Shown here in pieces: positions 1-7,747 of a DNA stretch of 10,079 nt. The notes under the pieces are model-generated. The model was not told the origin of the DNA, did no database searches, and saw only the letters and a program-made list of their open reading frames with translations. The stretch is taken from positions 1 to 10,079 of the forward strand of contig SBBP01000010.1 of NCBI GenBank assembly GCA_005239655.1, written 5' to 3'. The number at the start of each line of letters is the position of its first letter. The first letter of the stretch is position 1. The position numbers and the translations under genes are program-made. Source of the stretch: Candidatus Microgenomatus auricola (GTDB lineage Bacteria; Patescibacteriota; Patescibacteriia; UBA9570; XYC2-FULL-38-9).

Positions 1-663
1 AAGCCAGAGCGAGAAGCACACTGATGTGGCAATGAACACCGCTTTGCCAGACGGCAGCGCAATCGTTGCAAGGAATACACCGATCGGCAGTGCAAACAAC
101 ATCACACGGTCCAGCGTGGTTGCCTCGGCGATGTTACGCACGCGCCGAATGCCCTGCAAGAAGAATACCACACCGGCGGCGAAGAGTGAAGCTCCCATGT
201 GCGGGATGAGCAAGCTGAATCGATCGAAAAAATTGGTCTCAATGAGTCCCGGGTCTGGCAGAAATGGGTAGAGTACATTTTTATCAGACAGCTGCAATCC
301 AGAGGAAAATACTTTGTACAAAATCAAAAACACAAGAATCTGAAAGAGCAGCGCGATCAAATTTGAAAAAATGCCAATGTTGTTTTTGCGCAGCAACTGC
401 TTTGTCGCCTCACGCTGTTTTTCGATGTTGTACTTGTAGCGTTTTTTGATTTCCACAAATACGGGTTCGAGTCGCTCCAGTCGGTGTTCAGAACGCGCCG
501 CGCGAATCGAGAATGGGAGCAGCAAAATACGCATGAAAACAGTCAAAAAAATGACCGCTAACCCCATGTCGCGGCCAGGGGAAATGACATAAAAGAACAT
601 CAATGTATTGTAAATCGGCTCGTACAACAAGTCGTGTCCAACGAAGTCGATAACAGAGATCAT
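1..663 (-). CDS. yidC: YidC/Oxa1-type membrane protein insertase (C-terminus cut by window edge)
   Basis: Seen: the minus strand reads 221 codons from ATG at 663 to base 1 with no stop, so the C-terminus is missing. The first strong hydrophobic segment (about residues 33-51) holds an Arg at residue 45, where YidC proteins have the conserved groove Arg. A basic cytoplasmic hairpin follows (about 55-95, with EIKKRYK), then transmembrane segments at about 98-118, 150-170 and 186-205. The last of these carries ALPSGKAVF, matching the family LPAG-type motif. Known of the family: inserts and folds inner-membrane proteins alone or with SecYEG. It has no large periplasmic P1 domain, as in Gram-positive and CPR YidC. 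The start was chosen because a TTGATA-17-TATACT promoter ends 8 bases upstream. There is no Shine-Dalgarno site, so the mRNA is probably leaderless. Divergent from the DHH gene. Probably only the last few dozen residues are lost. Confidence 0.9.
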   Translation of the reverse strand, partial: MISVIDFVGHDLLYEPIYNTLMFFYVISPGRDMGLAVIFLTVFMRILLLPFSIRAARSEHRLERLEPVFVEIKKRYKYNIEKQREATKQLLRKNNIGIFSNLIALLFQILVFLILYKVFSSGLQLSDKNVLYPFLPDPGLIETNFFDRFSLLIPHMGASLFAAGVVFFLQGIRRVRNIAEATTLDRVMLFALPIGVFLATIALPSGKAVFIATSVCFSLWL

Positions 664-671
664 AATGTTCT

Positions 672-700
672 AGTATACCTGAAAATGCAGAAAATATCAA
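672..700 (-). promoter_or_regulatory. sigma70-type promoter of yidC
   Basis: On the minus strand, the -35 box TTGATA (695-700) and the -10 box TATACT (672-677) are separated by exactly 17 bp. The expected start of transcription is about 665, within about 3 bases of the yidC ATG at 663. This predicts a leaderless or nearly leaderless mRNA. Confidence 0.75.
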
Positions 701-708
701 GCATTTTT

Positions 709-725
709 ATCATACAATGTATGAT
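709..725. repeat. perfect inverted repeat between divergent promoters (operator candidate)
   Basis: Seven-base arms ATCATAC and GTATGAT flank the spacer AAT. The repeat lies between the yidC -35 box (695-700) and the DHH-gene -35 box (748-753). No T-tract adjoins it in an orientation that would make a terminator of either gene. A dimeric repressor site is possible, but this is inferred from position and symmetry only. Confidence 0.4.
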
Positions 726-747
726 GTTCACCTCAACACATTTTACC

Positions 748-776
748 TTGACAAGGCCATCTGAAGAGAATATGAT
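748..776 (+). promoter_or_regulatory. sigma70-type promoter of the DHH gene
   Basis: Consensus -35 TTGACA (748-753), a 17-bp spacer, then -10 TATGAT (771-776). Transcription should start near 783, giving a leader of about 18 nt before the ATG at 801. The leader shows no Shine-Dalgarno sequence. Confidence 0.8.
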
Positions 777-800
777 GCTCAGTTCTCTGCAAAAAATTCT

Positions 801-1937
801 ATGGTGAAAGCGAAAGAAGAACAAGTCTTAGAGCTCATCAAGCACAGCGCCTCTGTGCTGATTTGTCTTCCTGAACAGCCAAGCACCGATGCCATCGCCG
901 CAGGACTTGCGATGCTTTCAGTGGTTGAAAAGCTCGACAAGCGCGGTAAGGTTGTCTGCGCGGGTTTTCAGCTTCCAGCGAATCACTCCTTCCTTCCGAA
1001 AAGTGAAGAAATCTTTGACGACCTCTCTGCGTTGCGCGCATTTGTGATTTCGTTAAACCTCTCGAAAACGCGTGTCGAAGAGCTGTCATACGCCGTCGAA
1101 GATGACAAACTCAACATCTATATCTCTCCGAAAGACGGATATTTTGAGCCCGCAGATGTATCCACGTCCACTGGTGAGTATGGATTTGATCTCATCATTA
1201 CGGTCGACAGCCGTGACCTTGAGCAACTCGGCCGTATCCATGAAATGAACGCCGATTTTTTTTATCACACGCCCATCATCAACATCGACCATAGCCCAGC
1301 CAACGACCACTTCGGCCAAGTGAACATTGTGAACGTGCGGGCGACTTCCACTTCAGAAATCATGTTTGAGTTGATTAAAGATTGGGGAGAACACATCATG
1401 GATGAATATATTGCCACCAATTTACTCACCGGCATGATCTCCAAAACGAAAAGTTTCCAGGCCGGCACCGTCACCCCGCGTTCGTTGGCGATTGCATCAC
1501 ACTTGATTTCCCAAGGTGCACGCCGTGAAGAAATCGTCAAAAACTTGTATCAATCAAAACAGATTTCCACGTTGAAGTTGTGGGGACGTGCCCTGTCGAA
1601 ACTGGAATCCGATAGTGAGCATAAGATTGTCTGGTCGTGCCTCACCCCCGAGGACTTTACGAGCACCGGAGCCACCGAACGCGATTTGGCCGACGTCATT
1701 GACGAGTTGATTATCAATACCCCTGAAGCACGCAATGTGTTCATTCTTTCACAACGGCCGGATCACACCATCGAAGCGGTTGTCAGCACCGCGCCGTACG
1801 TGAATGCGCAATCCCTTTTCCCGGAATTCTCTGCGGAAGGCTCAGAGCACTTTGTGACGTTTACGGTGAGCGAAATGACCCTCCCAGAACTCACGCAACG
1901 CATTCTCCAGCGTATCAAACAGGCTCACCCGGATTAA
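801..1937 (+). CDS. DHH-family phosphoesterase-like protein with degenerate active site
   Basis: The 378-aa protein has the layout of NrnA-type DHH/DHHA1 proteins (nanoRNase/pAp phosphatase family). Motif I, normally HxxPDGDAIGS, reads PEQPSTDAIAA at 24-34, so only the last Asp (D30) remains. The motif II Asp is kept (VDSRD, D136). The DHH motif reads NIDHSPAN (D163, H164, S165), with the second His lost. The GIITDTGSF-type motif reads GMISKTKSF (211-219), with Lys at the metal-binding Asp position. The C-terminal third lacks the glycine-rich GGGH-like motif of DHHA1. Known: family members use two Mn ions held by these residues to hydrolyse short RNAs, pAp or cyclic dinucleotides. Inference: catalysis is lost or strongly changed, and the fold may serve as a ligand sensor or scaffold. 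It lies 63 bp upstream of pilB in the same direction, behind its own strong promoter. Start is the first ATG after that promoter. Confidence 0.75.
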   Translation: MVKAKEEQVLELIKHSASVLICLPEQPSTDAIAAGLAMLSVVEKLDKRGKVVCAGFQLPANHSFLPKSEEIFDDLSALRAFVISLNLSKTRVEELSYAVEDDKLNIYISPKDGYFEPADVSTSTGEYGFDLIITVDSRDLEQLGRIHEMNADFFYHTPIINIDHSPANDHFGQVNIVNVRATSTSEIMFELIKDWGEHIMDEYIATNLLTGMISKTKSFQAGTVTPRSLAIASHLISQGARREEIVKNLYQSKQISTLKLWGRALSKLESDSEHKIVWSCLTPEDFTSTGATERDLADVIDELIINTPEARNVFILSQRPDHTIEAVVSTAPYVNAQSLFPEFSAEGSEHFVTFTVSEMTLPELTQRILQRIKQAHPD

Positions 1938-1960
1938 ACTGTACGGCCCTGACAACGACA

Positions 1961-1986
1961 GACGCTCCTCAGAGAGGGTCTTTTTT
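1961..1986 (+). terminator. weak intrinsic terminator after the DHH gene
   Basis: GAC and CCTC (1961-1963, 1967-1970) pair with GAGG and GTC (1974-1980), leaving a GCT bulge and an AGA loop. Six T follow directly (1981-1986). The stem is short, so termination may be partial. The last T overlaps the extended -10 element of pilB. Confidence 0.5.
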
Positions 1987-1994
1987 GTTATACT
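1986..1994 (+). promoter_or_regulatory. extended -10 promoter of pilB, predicting a leaderless mRNA
   Basis: TGT directly precedes TATACT (1989-1994), forming an extended -10 element. No -35 box is visible 17 bp upstream, as is usual for extended -10 promoters. The -10 box ends 6 bases before the ATG at 2001, so transcription would start at or next to the start codon. There is no room for a Shine-Dalgarno site. Confidence 0.55.
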
Positions 1995-2000
1995 CCGTGC

Positions 2001-3752
2001 ATGAGTGTTGTTGGATTTTCATCAATCGGCGATCTGTTCCCCGCTGACAAGGAAAAAGGGGACGGAGGAGGCGCGAACGCGACGTCGACGACTGCGCGTG
2101 CGCAAGCCAAAATTGATGAGAAAATGGAGGCGATCCGTTTGAAGACATTCGAAGAAGAAACGGAGTTGCAGGCATCGAATTGCGGCATGAGTTATATCAA
2201 CCTCGCCAGTTTTCCGATTAGTCCTGAGGTGATTGCGCTCATTACAGAAGAAACTGCGCGCGAACATAAAATAATCTGTTTTTTTCGATTGCAAAATCAA
2301 ATGCGTGTTGGTGTAGTGGACCCCGATGATCCAAAAATACATGACATCATTGCACAGTTGCAGTATGAACATGAAGGCGATCACATTCAATTGTATCTGA
2401 TTTCCCAGCACAGTTTTGACCAGGCAGTGCAACTGTACCGCGCGGTTGCAAAGGTACGGGTGGTTGAAACCAATGTTCGTATCACCGCTGAGCAGCTGGA
2501 ACGATTCCAGAAGGAACTCACCTCAGCGGACATCTTCCAAAAGCGACTGCAAGAAGTGAATATGACCGAGGCGTTTGCGATGATCATTTCCATGGCGTTG
2601 AATGCAGGATCGTCGGACGTGCACATCGAAGCGGAAGAAAAGGAAGTGGTGATCCGTTGTCGCATTGACGGTGTGTTGGTGGTGTTTGCGCGATTACCAC
2701 ACGCGATGTGGAAGCGACTCATCAGTCGCATCAAGACCGTCGCTGGATTAAAAATCAACATCAGCGAGATTCCACAGGATGGCCGCATTACGATCGAACT
2801 TGGCGAGAGCGGGTCACTGGATATTCGTGTCTCCACTCTGCCGTCGGCGTTTGGTGAAAGCGTCGTCTTCCGCTTGCTCAAGTCGTCTTCGATTGGGCTG
2901 TCGTTTGATCAACTCGGCATGCGGCCGCTCGTCTACGAGCGACTGAAAGCGGAGGTCGAAAAACCGAACGGCATGATTATTACCACCGGGCCGACGGGTT
3001 CTGGTAAAACAACGACGCTCTACGCTATTTTGAATACACTCAATTCGCCCGACAACAAAATTATCACTCTCGAAAATCCAATTGAGTACAAGCTGAAAGG
3101 GATTGTGCAGAGTCAGATTGACCACTTCAAAGGATACACATTTTCGTTGGGCTTGCGCGCGATCCTGCGTCAGGACCCGGACATCATTATGGTTGGTGAA
3201 ATTCGTGACTTTGAAACCGCGCAGACCGCAATTGATGCGGCGTTGACTGGCCACTTGATGCTTTCGACGATCCATACGAATGATGCCGCCGGTGCCGTGC
3301 CGCGATTTTTGGGCATGGGAGTGCAAGGGATTTTCTTGGCGCCTGCGTTGAATGCAGTCATCGGTCAACGCTTGGTGCGCCGCATTTGTGAACAGTGTAA
3401 ACAACCGTATACACCTTCTGCAGAAGAACTCAAAAAAATGAAAGAATGGATTGATGCGATTCCGGAAAACTCTGGGGAGAAAAAACCCGACGTGTCGCAG
3501 GTAAAATTTATGAAGGGCACCGGATGCGATCGATGCAACAAAACCGGCTACAAAGGTCGCGTGGGTATTTATGAAGTGTTCACGATGTCGGCTGAAGTCG
3601 AACAACAGATTTTGTCTGGGAAAGTGTCCGAATTCCAAATGAAAGAAATTTTGAAACGCGCCGGCATGGTGACCATGGGTCAGGACGGAATGCTGAAAGT
3701 GGTTGAAGGGGTGACGACGCTCGACGAAGTATTCCGCGTGGCAAAAGCGTAA
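2001..3752 (+). CDS. pilB: type IV pilus assembly ATPase PilB (GspE/T2SS family)
   Basis: Hexameric cytoplasmic ATPase that powers pilus extension or type II secretion-like assembly at the inner membrane. Of the 583 aa, residues 1-45 are a charged, low-complexity leader. Residues about 60-145 look like a MshEN/GspE N-terminal domain, and the core PilB/GspE domain begins near 185. Walker A is GPTGSGKTT (330-338), the Asp box is TLENPIEY (356-363), the Walker B region is DPDIIMVGEIRD (392-403, Glu400), and the His box is LTGHLMLSTIHTND (415-428). A four-Cys zinc site is complete: C463, C466, C509 and C512. The length fits the family and all ATPase motifs are intact. These features favour PilB/GspE over the retraction ATPase PilT, which is shorter and lacks the Cys site. 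The start is set by the extended -10 element six bases upstream. The gene is convergent with valS and follows the DHH gene. No other pilus gene is in view. Confidence 0.95.
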   Translation: MSVVGFSSIGDLFPADKEKGDGGGANATSTTARAQAKIDEKMEAIRLKTFEEETELQASNCGMSYINLASFPISPEVIALITEETAREHKIICFFRLQNQMRVGVVDPDDPKIHDIIAQLQYEHEGDHIQLYLISQHSFDQAVQLYRAVAKVRVVETNVRITAEQLERFQKELTSADIFQKRLQEVNMTEAFAMIISMALNAGSSDVHIEAEEKEVVIRCRIDGVLVVFARLPHAMWKRLISRIKTVAGLKINISEIPQDGRITIELGESGSLDIRVSTLPSAFGESVVFRLLKSSSIGLSFDQLGMRPLVYERLKAEVEKPNGMIITTGPTGSGKTTTLYAILNTLNSPDNKIITLENPIEYKLKGIVQSQIDHFKGYTFSLGLRAILRQDPDIIMVGEIRDFETAQTAIDAALTGHLMLSTIHTNDAAGAVPRFLGMGVQGIFLAPALNAVIGQRLVRRICEQCKQPYTPSAEELKKMKEWIDAIPENSGEKKPDVSQVKFMKGTGCDRCNKTGYKGRVGIYEVFTMSAEVEQQILSGKVSEFQMKEILKRAGMVTMGQDGMLKVVEGVTTLDEVFRVAKA

Positions 3753-3767
3753 AGCGTAATCTTCGCC

Positions 3768-6338
3768 TCAACTCAACGCTTCGAGAGACTTCTTCAACTG
3801 CTGGAGTTCAGTTTCACGCTGTGCATGCAGATCGCGTGTCTGGTCGACAATATCCGCTCGTGCATTCTGCATAAACTTCTCGTTGTTGAGTTTGTCAGCA
3901 ATGCTGGCAATATGCTTCTCGACTTCAACCATCTGTGTCGCGAGACGTTGCTTTTCTTTTTCGACATCAATGACACCATCCAGTGGGATGATGAACTTCT
4001 GTTCACCAGAAACCAGATGCGCTGCCGTGGTATATGATTTTTCTGGCACAAAATGCACACGGGCGAGGTGGGCAATGAGCGCCGTGTCTTCTTCTGGCAT
4101 GTCCACAGCCAATACCTCTAGTTTTCTCCCGGGCGCAATGCGATATTCGCGACGCAGGTTACGAACATCCGTGACGATCTGTTGAATGGCGTCAAATCGC
4201 TTATCAAGCGCGGGGTCAATCATCGATTCGTCCGCGTGCGGCCATTCATCAACCATCAACATGCCGTGTGGCATGACCATTCCTGCTTCTTTTGCGACCA
4301 CTTCAGTCACAAATGGAATGACCGGATGCAATAATTTCAGCACCGTTCCCAACACCTCGCGTTGTTTTATGGAGGGTACTGTTTTTAACTTCGACATCTC
4401 AATATACCAGTCAGCAAATTCATGCCACACAAATCCATACAGCCGATCACACGCCTGGCCGTATTGGTCATCCGCATAGGCACGGTCCACATCGCGAATC
4501 AACGCATGCAGACGGGAGAGAATCCATCGGTCCGCACGTGACGGCTCGCCTGCCGAGGCCTCATTCATCACCACAAAACGCGACACATTCCACAGCTTGT
4601 TCACGAAGTTTCGAAAGTTTGCGATTTTTTCTTCGTAGAGTCGCACGTCATTCCCTGGCGTTGTTCCGGTGACCAGCGACATGCGCACTGCGTCCGTTCC
4701 ATATTTTGCGGTCATCTCGAGCGGGTCAATGCCATTGCCTTTGGACTTGCTCATTTTCTGCCCAAACTTGTCACGCACCAATCCATGCAAATAGACTTTG
4801 CGAAACGGAATTTCGCCCATGCCGTAGGTTGTCATTAAGATCATGCGTGCCACCCAGAAAAACAAAATGTCATAGCCGGTTTCCAATACGTCTGTGGGAT
4901 GGAATGTATTCAAGTCCTTCGACTTCTGCGGCCAGCCGAGCGTGGAGAAAGTCCACATACCAGAAGAAAACCACGTATCCAACACATCTTCGTCTTGTGT
5001 GTAGTCTGCTCCTGGCGAATCAATCTGCACAACCGGTTTTTCGCGCGCAGCATCACCGCTGTGATACCACGCAGGAATGCGATGGCCGTACCACAGCTGG
5101 CGAGAAATACACCAATCATGCAAATTCTCCATCCAGTGTTCGTACGTTTTGTTAAAACGATCCGGAACAATCTGAATGTCCCCCTCACGAACCACGTCAA
5201 GCGCCACTTCTTTCAATGTCTGCGTTTTTCCCTTCCACGCAACCACTGGCTTGTCGACCGCGACAAACCACTGCTTCATGATTTGTGGTTCGATCTTTCC
5301 TCCACCGCGATAGCTCACCGCGATGCTGTGCAAATATTCTTCGTCGATTTTTACCAACAGCCCTTTGGCTTTCAGTTTTTCAACAATCTTTGGCCGCGCC
5401 TCTTCAATATGCGTGCCGGCAAATTCACCGGCAACGGGCAACAGATTTCCATCCAAATCAATAATCTGTTCTTTATCCAGCCCGTGACGCTGCGCAATCT
5501 CAAAGTCCGTCGGCGTGTGCCACGGTGTGATGGTCATTACGCCTGAACCAAACGCGGGATCCACTGCTTCGTCTTTAATGATCGTCGCCGTGATCGGACC
5601 GTTGATCCATTCGACTTCCAAAGTGTCGCCGTGGCGATATGCGGCGTAACGCTCATCATCGGGATGCATCACGACGTATTTGTCACCGAACTTCGTTTCT
5701 GGCCGTACGGTACCAATCACAAACGGTCCGTACTGAAAATAGTAAAACGGCGCCTTCTCCTCTTTGTATTCCATTTCGTCGTCGGCAACAGTGGTATGCA
5801 GTTTCGGATCCCAGTTGACGACACGGTCACCGCGATACACGAGTCCGTCGTTCGCCATTTGAATGAACATGGTTTGTACCGCGTGAACCAATCCAGGATC
5901 GAGTGTGAATCGCTCACGCGTCCAGTCGAGCGAGAATCCCATTTTGCGCAACTGGTTGTTGATCGTGGATTTTGATTCTTCAACAAAAGCGTCAATGCGC
6001 CGCAGCAATTCTTCACGCCCCACGTCGTGCCGTGTTTTTCCTTCGGCTGCGTACATCATAGACTCCACTTTGCTCTGCGTGGCAATCGCCGCGTGATCTG
6101 TGCCCGGCAGCCAGAGTGTTTTTTTGCCTTGCATACGAGCATGACGAATCATCACGTCCTGGAGCACGTACATGGCGTGGCCAAGATGCAGCGTTCCTGT
6201 GGCATTTGGCGGCGGCAAGACAATGCTAAACGGCTCAGTGCGATCGCCTGGCAAGTTTTCGGGAGTATAAAAACCGGACGCTTCCCATAGACCGGAAATC
6301 TCATCTTCATGTTGTGCGGGATTGTATGCTTTGTCCAT
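3768..6338 (-). CDS. valS: valyl-tRNA synthetase
   Basis: Class Ia synthetase charging tRNA-Val with valine in the cytoplasm. From ATG at 6338 the product is 856 aa and begins MDKAYNP, matching the usual ValRS N-terminus. In-frame ATGs at 6341 and 6353 and a TTG at 6359 would add one, five or seven residues. The HIGH-type signature is HLGH (about residues 51-54), inside PPPNATGTLHLGH. KMSKS lies at about 528-532. Between them is the CP1 editing domain, with VRPETKFGD and ITPWHTPTDFE. In that last motif the universal Asp is kept, while the positions equal to Lys270 and Asp276 of Thermus ValRS are Thr. The anticodon-binding domain (LWNVSRF, about 582-588) and a C-terminal coiled-coil arm (about 790-856) are complete. 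No clear promoter, Shine-Dalgarno site or T-box lies directly upstream. It is convergent with pilB, 15 bp between stops, with no evident terminator between them. Confidence 0.96.
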   Translation of the reverse strand: MDKAYNPAQHEDEISGLWEASGFYTPENLPGDRTEPFSIVLPPPNATGTLHLGHAMYVLQDVMIRHARMQGKKTLWLPGTDHAAIATQSKVESMMYAAEGKTRHDVGREELLRRIDAFVEESKSTINNQLRKMGFSLDWTRERFTLDPGLVHAVQTMFIQMANDGLVYRGDRVVNWDPKLHTTVADDEMEYKEEKAPFYYFQYGPFVIGTVRPETKFGDKYVVMHPDDERYAAYRHGDTLEVEWINGPITATIIKDEAVDPAFGSGVMTITPWHTPTDFEIAQRHGLDKEQIIDLDGNLLPVAGEFAGTHIEEARPKIVEKLKAKGLLVKIDEEYLHSIAVSYRGGGKIEPQIMKQWFVAVDKPVVAWKGKTQTLKEVALDVVREGDIQIVPDRFNKTYEHWMENLHDWCISRQLWYGHRIPAWYHSGDAAREKPVVQIDSPGADYTQDEDVLDTWFSSGMWTFSTLGWPQKSKDLNTFHPTDVLETGYDILFFWVARMILMTTYGMGEIPFRKVYLHGLVRDKFGQKMSKSKGNGIDPLEMTAKYGTDAVRMSLVTGTTPGNDVRLYEEKIANFRNFVNKLWNVSRFVVMNEASAGEPSRADRWILSRLHALIRDVDRAYADDQYGQACDRLYGFVWHEFADWYIEMSKLKTVPSIKQREVLGTVLKLLHPVIPFVTEVVAKEAGMVMPHGMLMVDEWPHADESMIDPALDKRFDAIQQIVTDVRNLRREYRIAPGRKLEVLAVDMPEEDTALIAHLARVHFVPEKSYTTAAHLVSGEQKFIIPLDGVIDVEKEKQRLATQMVEVEKHIASIADKLNNEKFMQNARADIVDQTRDLHAQRETELQQLKKSLEALS

Positions 6339-6352
6339 CATAGGCGAATACA

Positions 6353-6381
6353 TTGACAATGAAACTTTTTTTTAGTTGAGT
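6353..6381 (+). promoter_or_regulatory. possible promoter of the 110-aa orphan gene
   Basis: Perfect -35 TTGACA (6353-6358), a 17-bp spacer, then a poor -10 TTGAGT (6376-6381). The predicted start near 6388 leaves a 16-nt leader holding AGGG before the ATG at 6404. The -35 box overlaps the upstream in-frame start candidates of valS on the other strand, so the two 5' ends are interlocked. Confidence 0.4.
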
Positions 6382-6403
6382 GAATGCACCACAGGGTGTG
6401 ATC

Positions 6404-6736
6404 ATGAGTAATCGAATTCGTAGAACGCTCGAGGGGCGGTCGCTGGGTGCCAAACAGGCGATTCGACTTCTGCTCGCTGAACTCGAGCTCGAGGAACGTG
6501 AGGCCAATGCGATGCCTCGTGTCGAGCTCATCAGGCGCGTCAACGACCACCAGGTGATGCTGAAGAACGCTGCGCAGGTTGATTACGTCTTCGGTCCAGA
6601 GCTCAGCAGCAACGCAGAGCTCGGGTCAGGCGGACGGCCTGAAGCTCGCGAGCCTCCGTCCGACGATCTGCGGGCCGCAGTGGAGCGGCCGTGGTATTGG
6701 TGGCTCTGGCCGCCGAACTGGCGACGTCGCGCGTGA
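6404..6736 (+). CDS. 110-aa orphan protein with Trp-rich basic tail
   Basis: No family recognised. Residues 1-60 are charged and look helical: a basic start (MSNRIRRTLEGR), then LLLAELELEEREAN (22-35) and VELIRRVNDHQVML (40-53). Residues 64-95 are Gly/Pro/Ser-rich and probably disordered. The end, PWYWWLWPPNWRRRA (96-110), has five Trp and three Arg, which suggests membrane-interface contact or a binding peptide. There is no signal peptide or full transmembrane segment. ATG at 6404 is preferred over an in-frame GTG at 6380 because AGGG lies about 7 bases upstream of it. A strong terminator follows the stop. The gene is clearly more GC-rich than valS and lies opposite to both flanking genes (valS and HD). 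Bounded by its own promoter candidate and terminator, it behaves like a self-contained, perhaps acquired, unit. Coding status rests on the RBS, terminator and open frame, not on homology. Confidence 0.6.
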   Translation: MSNRIRRTLEGRSLGAKQAIRLLLAELELEEREANAMPRVELIRRVNDHQVMLKNAAQVDYVFGPELSSNAELGSGGRPEAREPPSDDLRAAVERPWYWWLWPPNWRRRA

Positions 6737-6745
6737 GTGGAGCAT

Positions 6746-6780
6746 GCCGGACGACGACGAAAGTCCGGCCTTCTTTTTTT
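6746..6780 (+). terminator. strong intrinsic terminator of the 110-aa gene
   Basis: A perfect 7-bp GC-rich stem, GCCGGAC (6746-6752) with GTCCGGC (6763-6769), and a 10-nt loop, followed by a T-rich tract (6771-6780). It begins 9 bases after the stop codon. The T-tract touches the stop codon of the HD gene on the opposite strand. Read in the HD direction the hairpin has no T-tract behind it, so it should not stop HD transcription. Confidence 0.9.
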
Positions 6781-7747
6781 AAAGAACTTTCACAAAATAG
6801 CCCTGGCTCATCCGCTGCATAAAGGCAGTATTCTCCTGTTGGACAGAGTGGTCAATTGCACTGATGCGCTGCTTCGTCCCTCTCTGCATTACCCAAGGAT
6901 CGACCACGCGAATCTTCGGACGAATGTGATAATCATAGTCCGTGCTGTCCTCTCGCACGGTGATGTGCTCCATATCGTGCAAAAATTTTGTGACTTCTGG
7001 ATGTTGTGACGATTGCATTTTCCGATAGACGTCCTGGTCCGTTGTAAAGAGATCGTCAAAAGTGATGATGCCTTCTTCAAGACTGAGTTTCATTGCTGAC
7101 GCCAGTAAATAGTACAACGCTGATTGCAGCGGGTTTGCCCACAGTTTTTCGTTTGCGGCGCGGTAGGTGGTTGCAAACTGTTTTGCCCGTTCGGTGTTTT
7201 GAAAAACAATGTCGCCCTCGAAGACTGTCATGTCGCTGAGGAGCGCACGTGCTTCGAGGAGGTCCAGTTGCTTGTCGGTCACACAATCCCGAAAGCAGTA
7301 ATCAATGCGATCGGCGCACAGGTCCGGCAGGTCGCGATCGGCAAGCTGAAACGCAGACTTGTTCAGCAAACTCCAGACCGAAATTCCATTGCGCTTGAGA
7401 ATTTTTGGAATCTCGGATTCAAAAATAATTTTTTCGTGGAATTTTTCGTGGAATGTTTGCGAGGCGTCACCAAACACAATGTCGGACACATGCGAAAAGG
7501 CGGTGTGCGGAGCGTCGTGCAACAACCCGGCCACTTGTTCAACCAGTGATGCACCAAGGCGTTGCAAAATGTGGTAGACGCCGACGCTGTGTTCAAAACG
7601 ATTGGTGGTGAGGTGCGGAAAACGGTAAAACGACGCACCGTACTGATTGACATCTTTCAACCGTTGCAACGGCTTACTCAAAATCAACTCTTCAACCACC
7701 GGTTCGGTGATGGTGATGTTGCCGTAAATGCGGTCGGTGTATTCCAT
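6779..7747 (-). CDS. HD-domain phosphohydrolase (COG1078/dGTPase-like)
   Basis: The 322-aa protein resembles the dNTP-triphosphohydrolase-like branch of the HD superfamily, related to SAMHD1. Metal-site residues are in place: H53 in NRFEHSVGVYH, H77-D78 in AGLLHDAPHTAFSH, and D146 in DLCADRIDY. The N-terminus (DRIYGNITITEP, then LQRLKDVNQYG) matches the family opening DPIHGYI...FQRLRRIKQLG. Known of the family: members hydrolyse dNTPs or other nucleotides using a bound metal. The exact substrate cannot be read from sequence. No membrane segment is seen. ATG at 7747 lies 12 bases after the T-tract-associated terminator hairpin of its leader and has no Shine-Dalgarno site. The leader looks like a T-box attenuator, so expression may respond to uncharged tRNA. 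No terminator is seen after the gene in its own direction, so transcripts could run on, antisense to the 110-aa gene, into valS. Confidence 0.85.
   Translation of the reverse strand: MEYTDRIYGNITITEPVVEELILSKPLQRLKDVNQYGASFYRFPHLTTNRFEHSVGVYHILQRLGASLVEQVAGLLHDAPHTAFSHVSDIVFGDASQTFHEKFHEKIIFESEIPKILKRNGISVWSLLNKSAFQLADRDLPDLCADRIDYCFRDCVTDKQLDLLEARALLSDMTVFEGDIVFQNTERAKQFATTYRAANEKLWANPLQSALYYLLASAMKLSLEEGIITFDDLFTTDQDVYRKMQSSQHPEVTKFLHDMEHITVREDSTDYDYHIRPKIRVVDPWVMQRGTKQRISAIDHSVQQENTAFMQRMSQGYFVKVL

Noticed and set aside
2814..3638. A 274-codon open frame on the strand opposite pilB
   Set aside because: It lies wholly within pilB, whose ATPase motifs are all intact. The antisense product is rich in His, Arg and Phe with no recognisable domain.
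3750..3781. Inverted repeat AAGCGT/ACGCTT across the pilB and valS stop codons
   Set aside because: The arms are only 6 bp with an 18-nt loop and there is no T-tract on either strand, so a terminator call is not supported.
5470..5540. Changed residues in the ValRS editing motif (WHTPTD in place of AHDPxD)
   Set aside because: The universal catalytic Asp is kept, and variants of this motif seem usual in CPR-type ValRS. I do not claim loss of editing.
4706..5546. Two open frames of 149 and 215 codons antisense to valS
   Set aside because: Both are inside the well-supported ValRS gene and have no ribosome-binding site, promoter or sensible composition.
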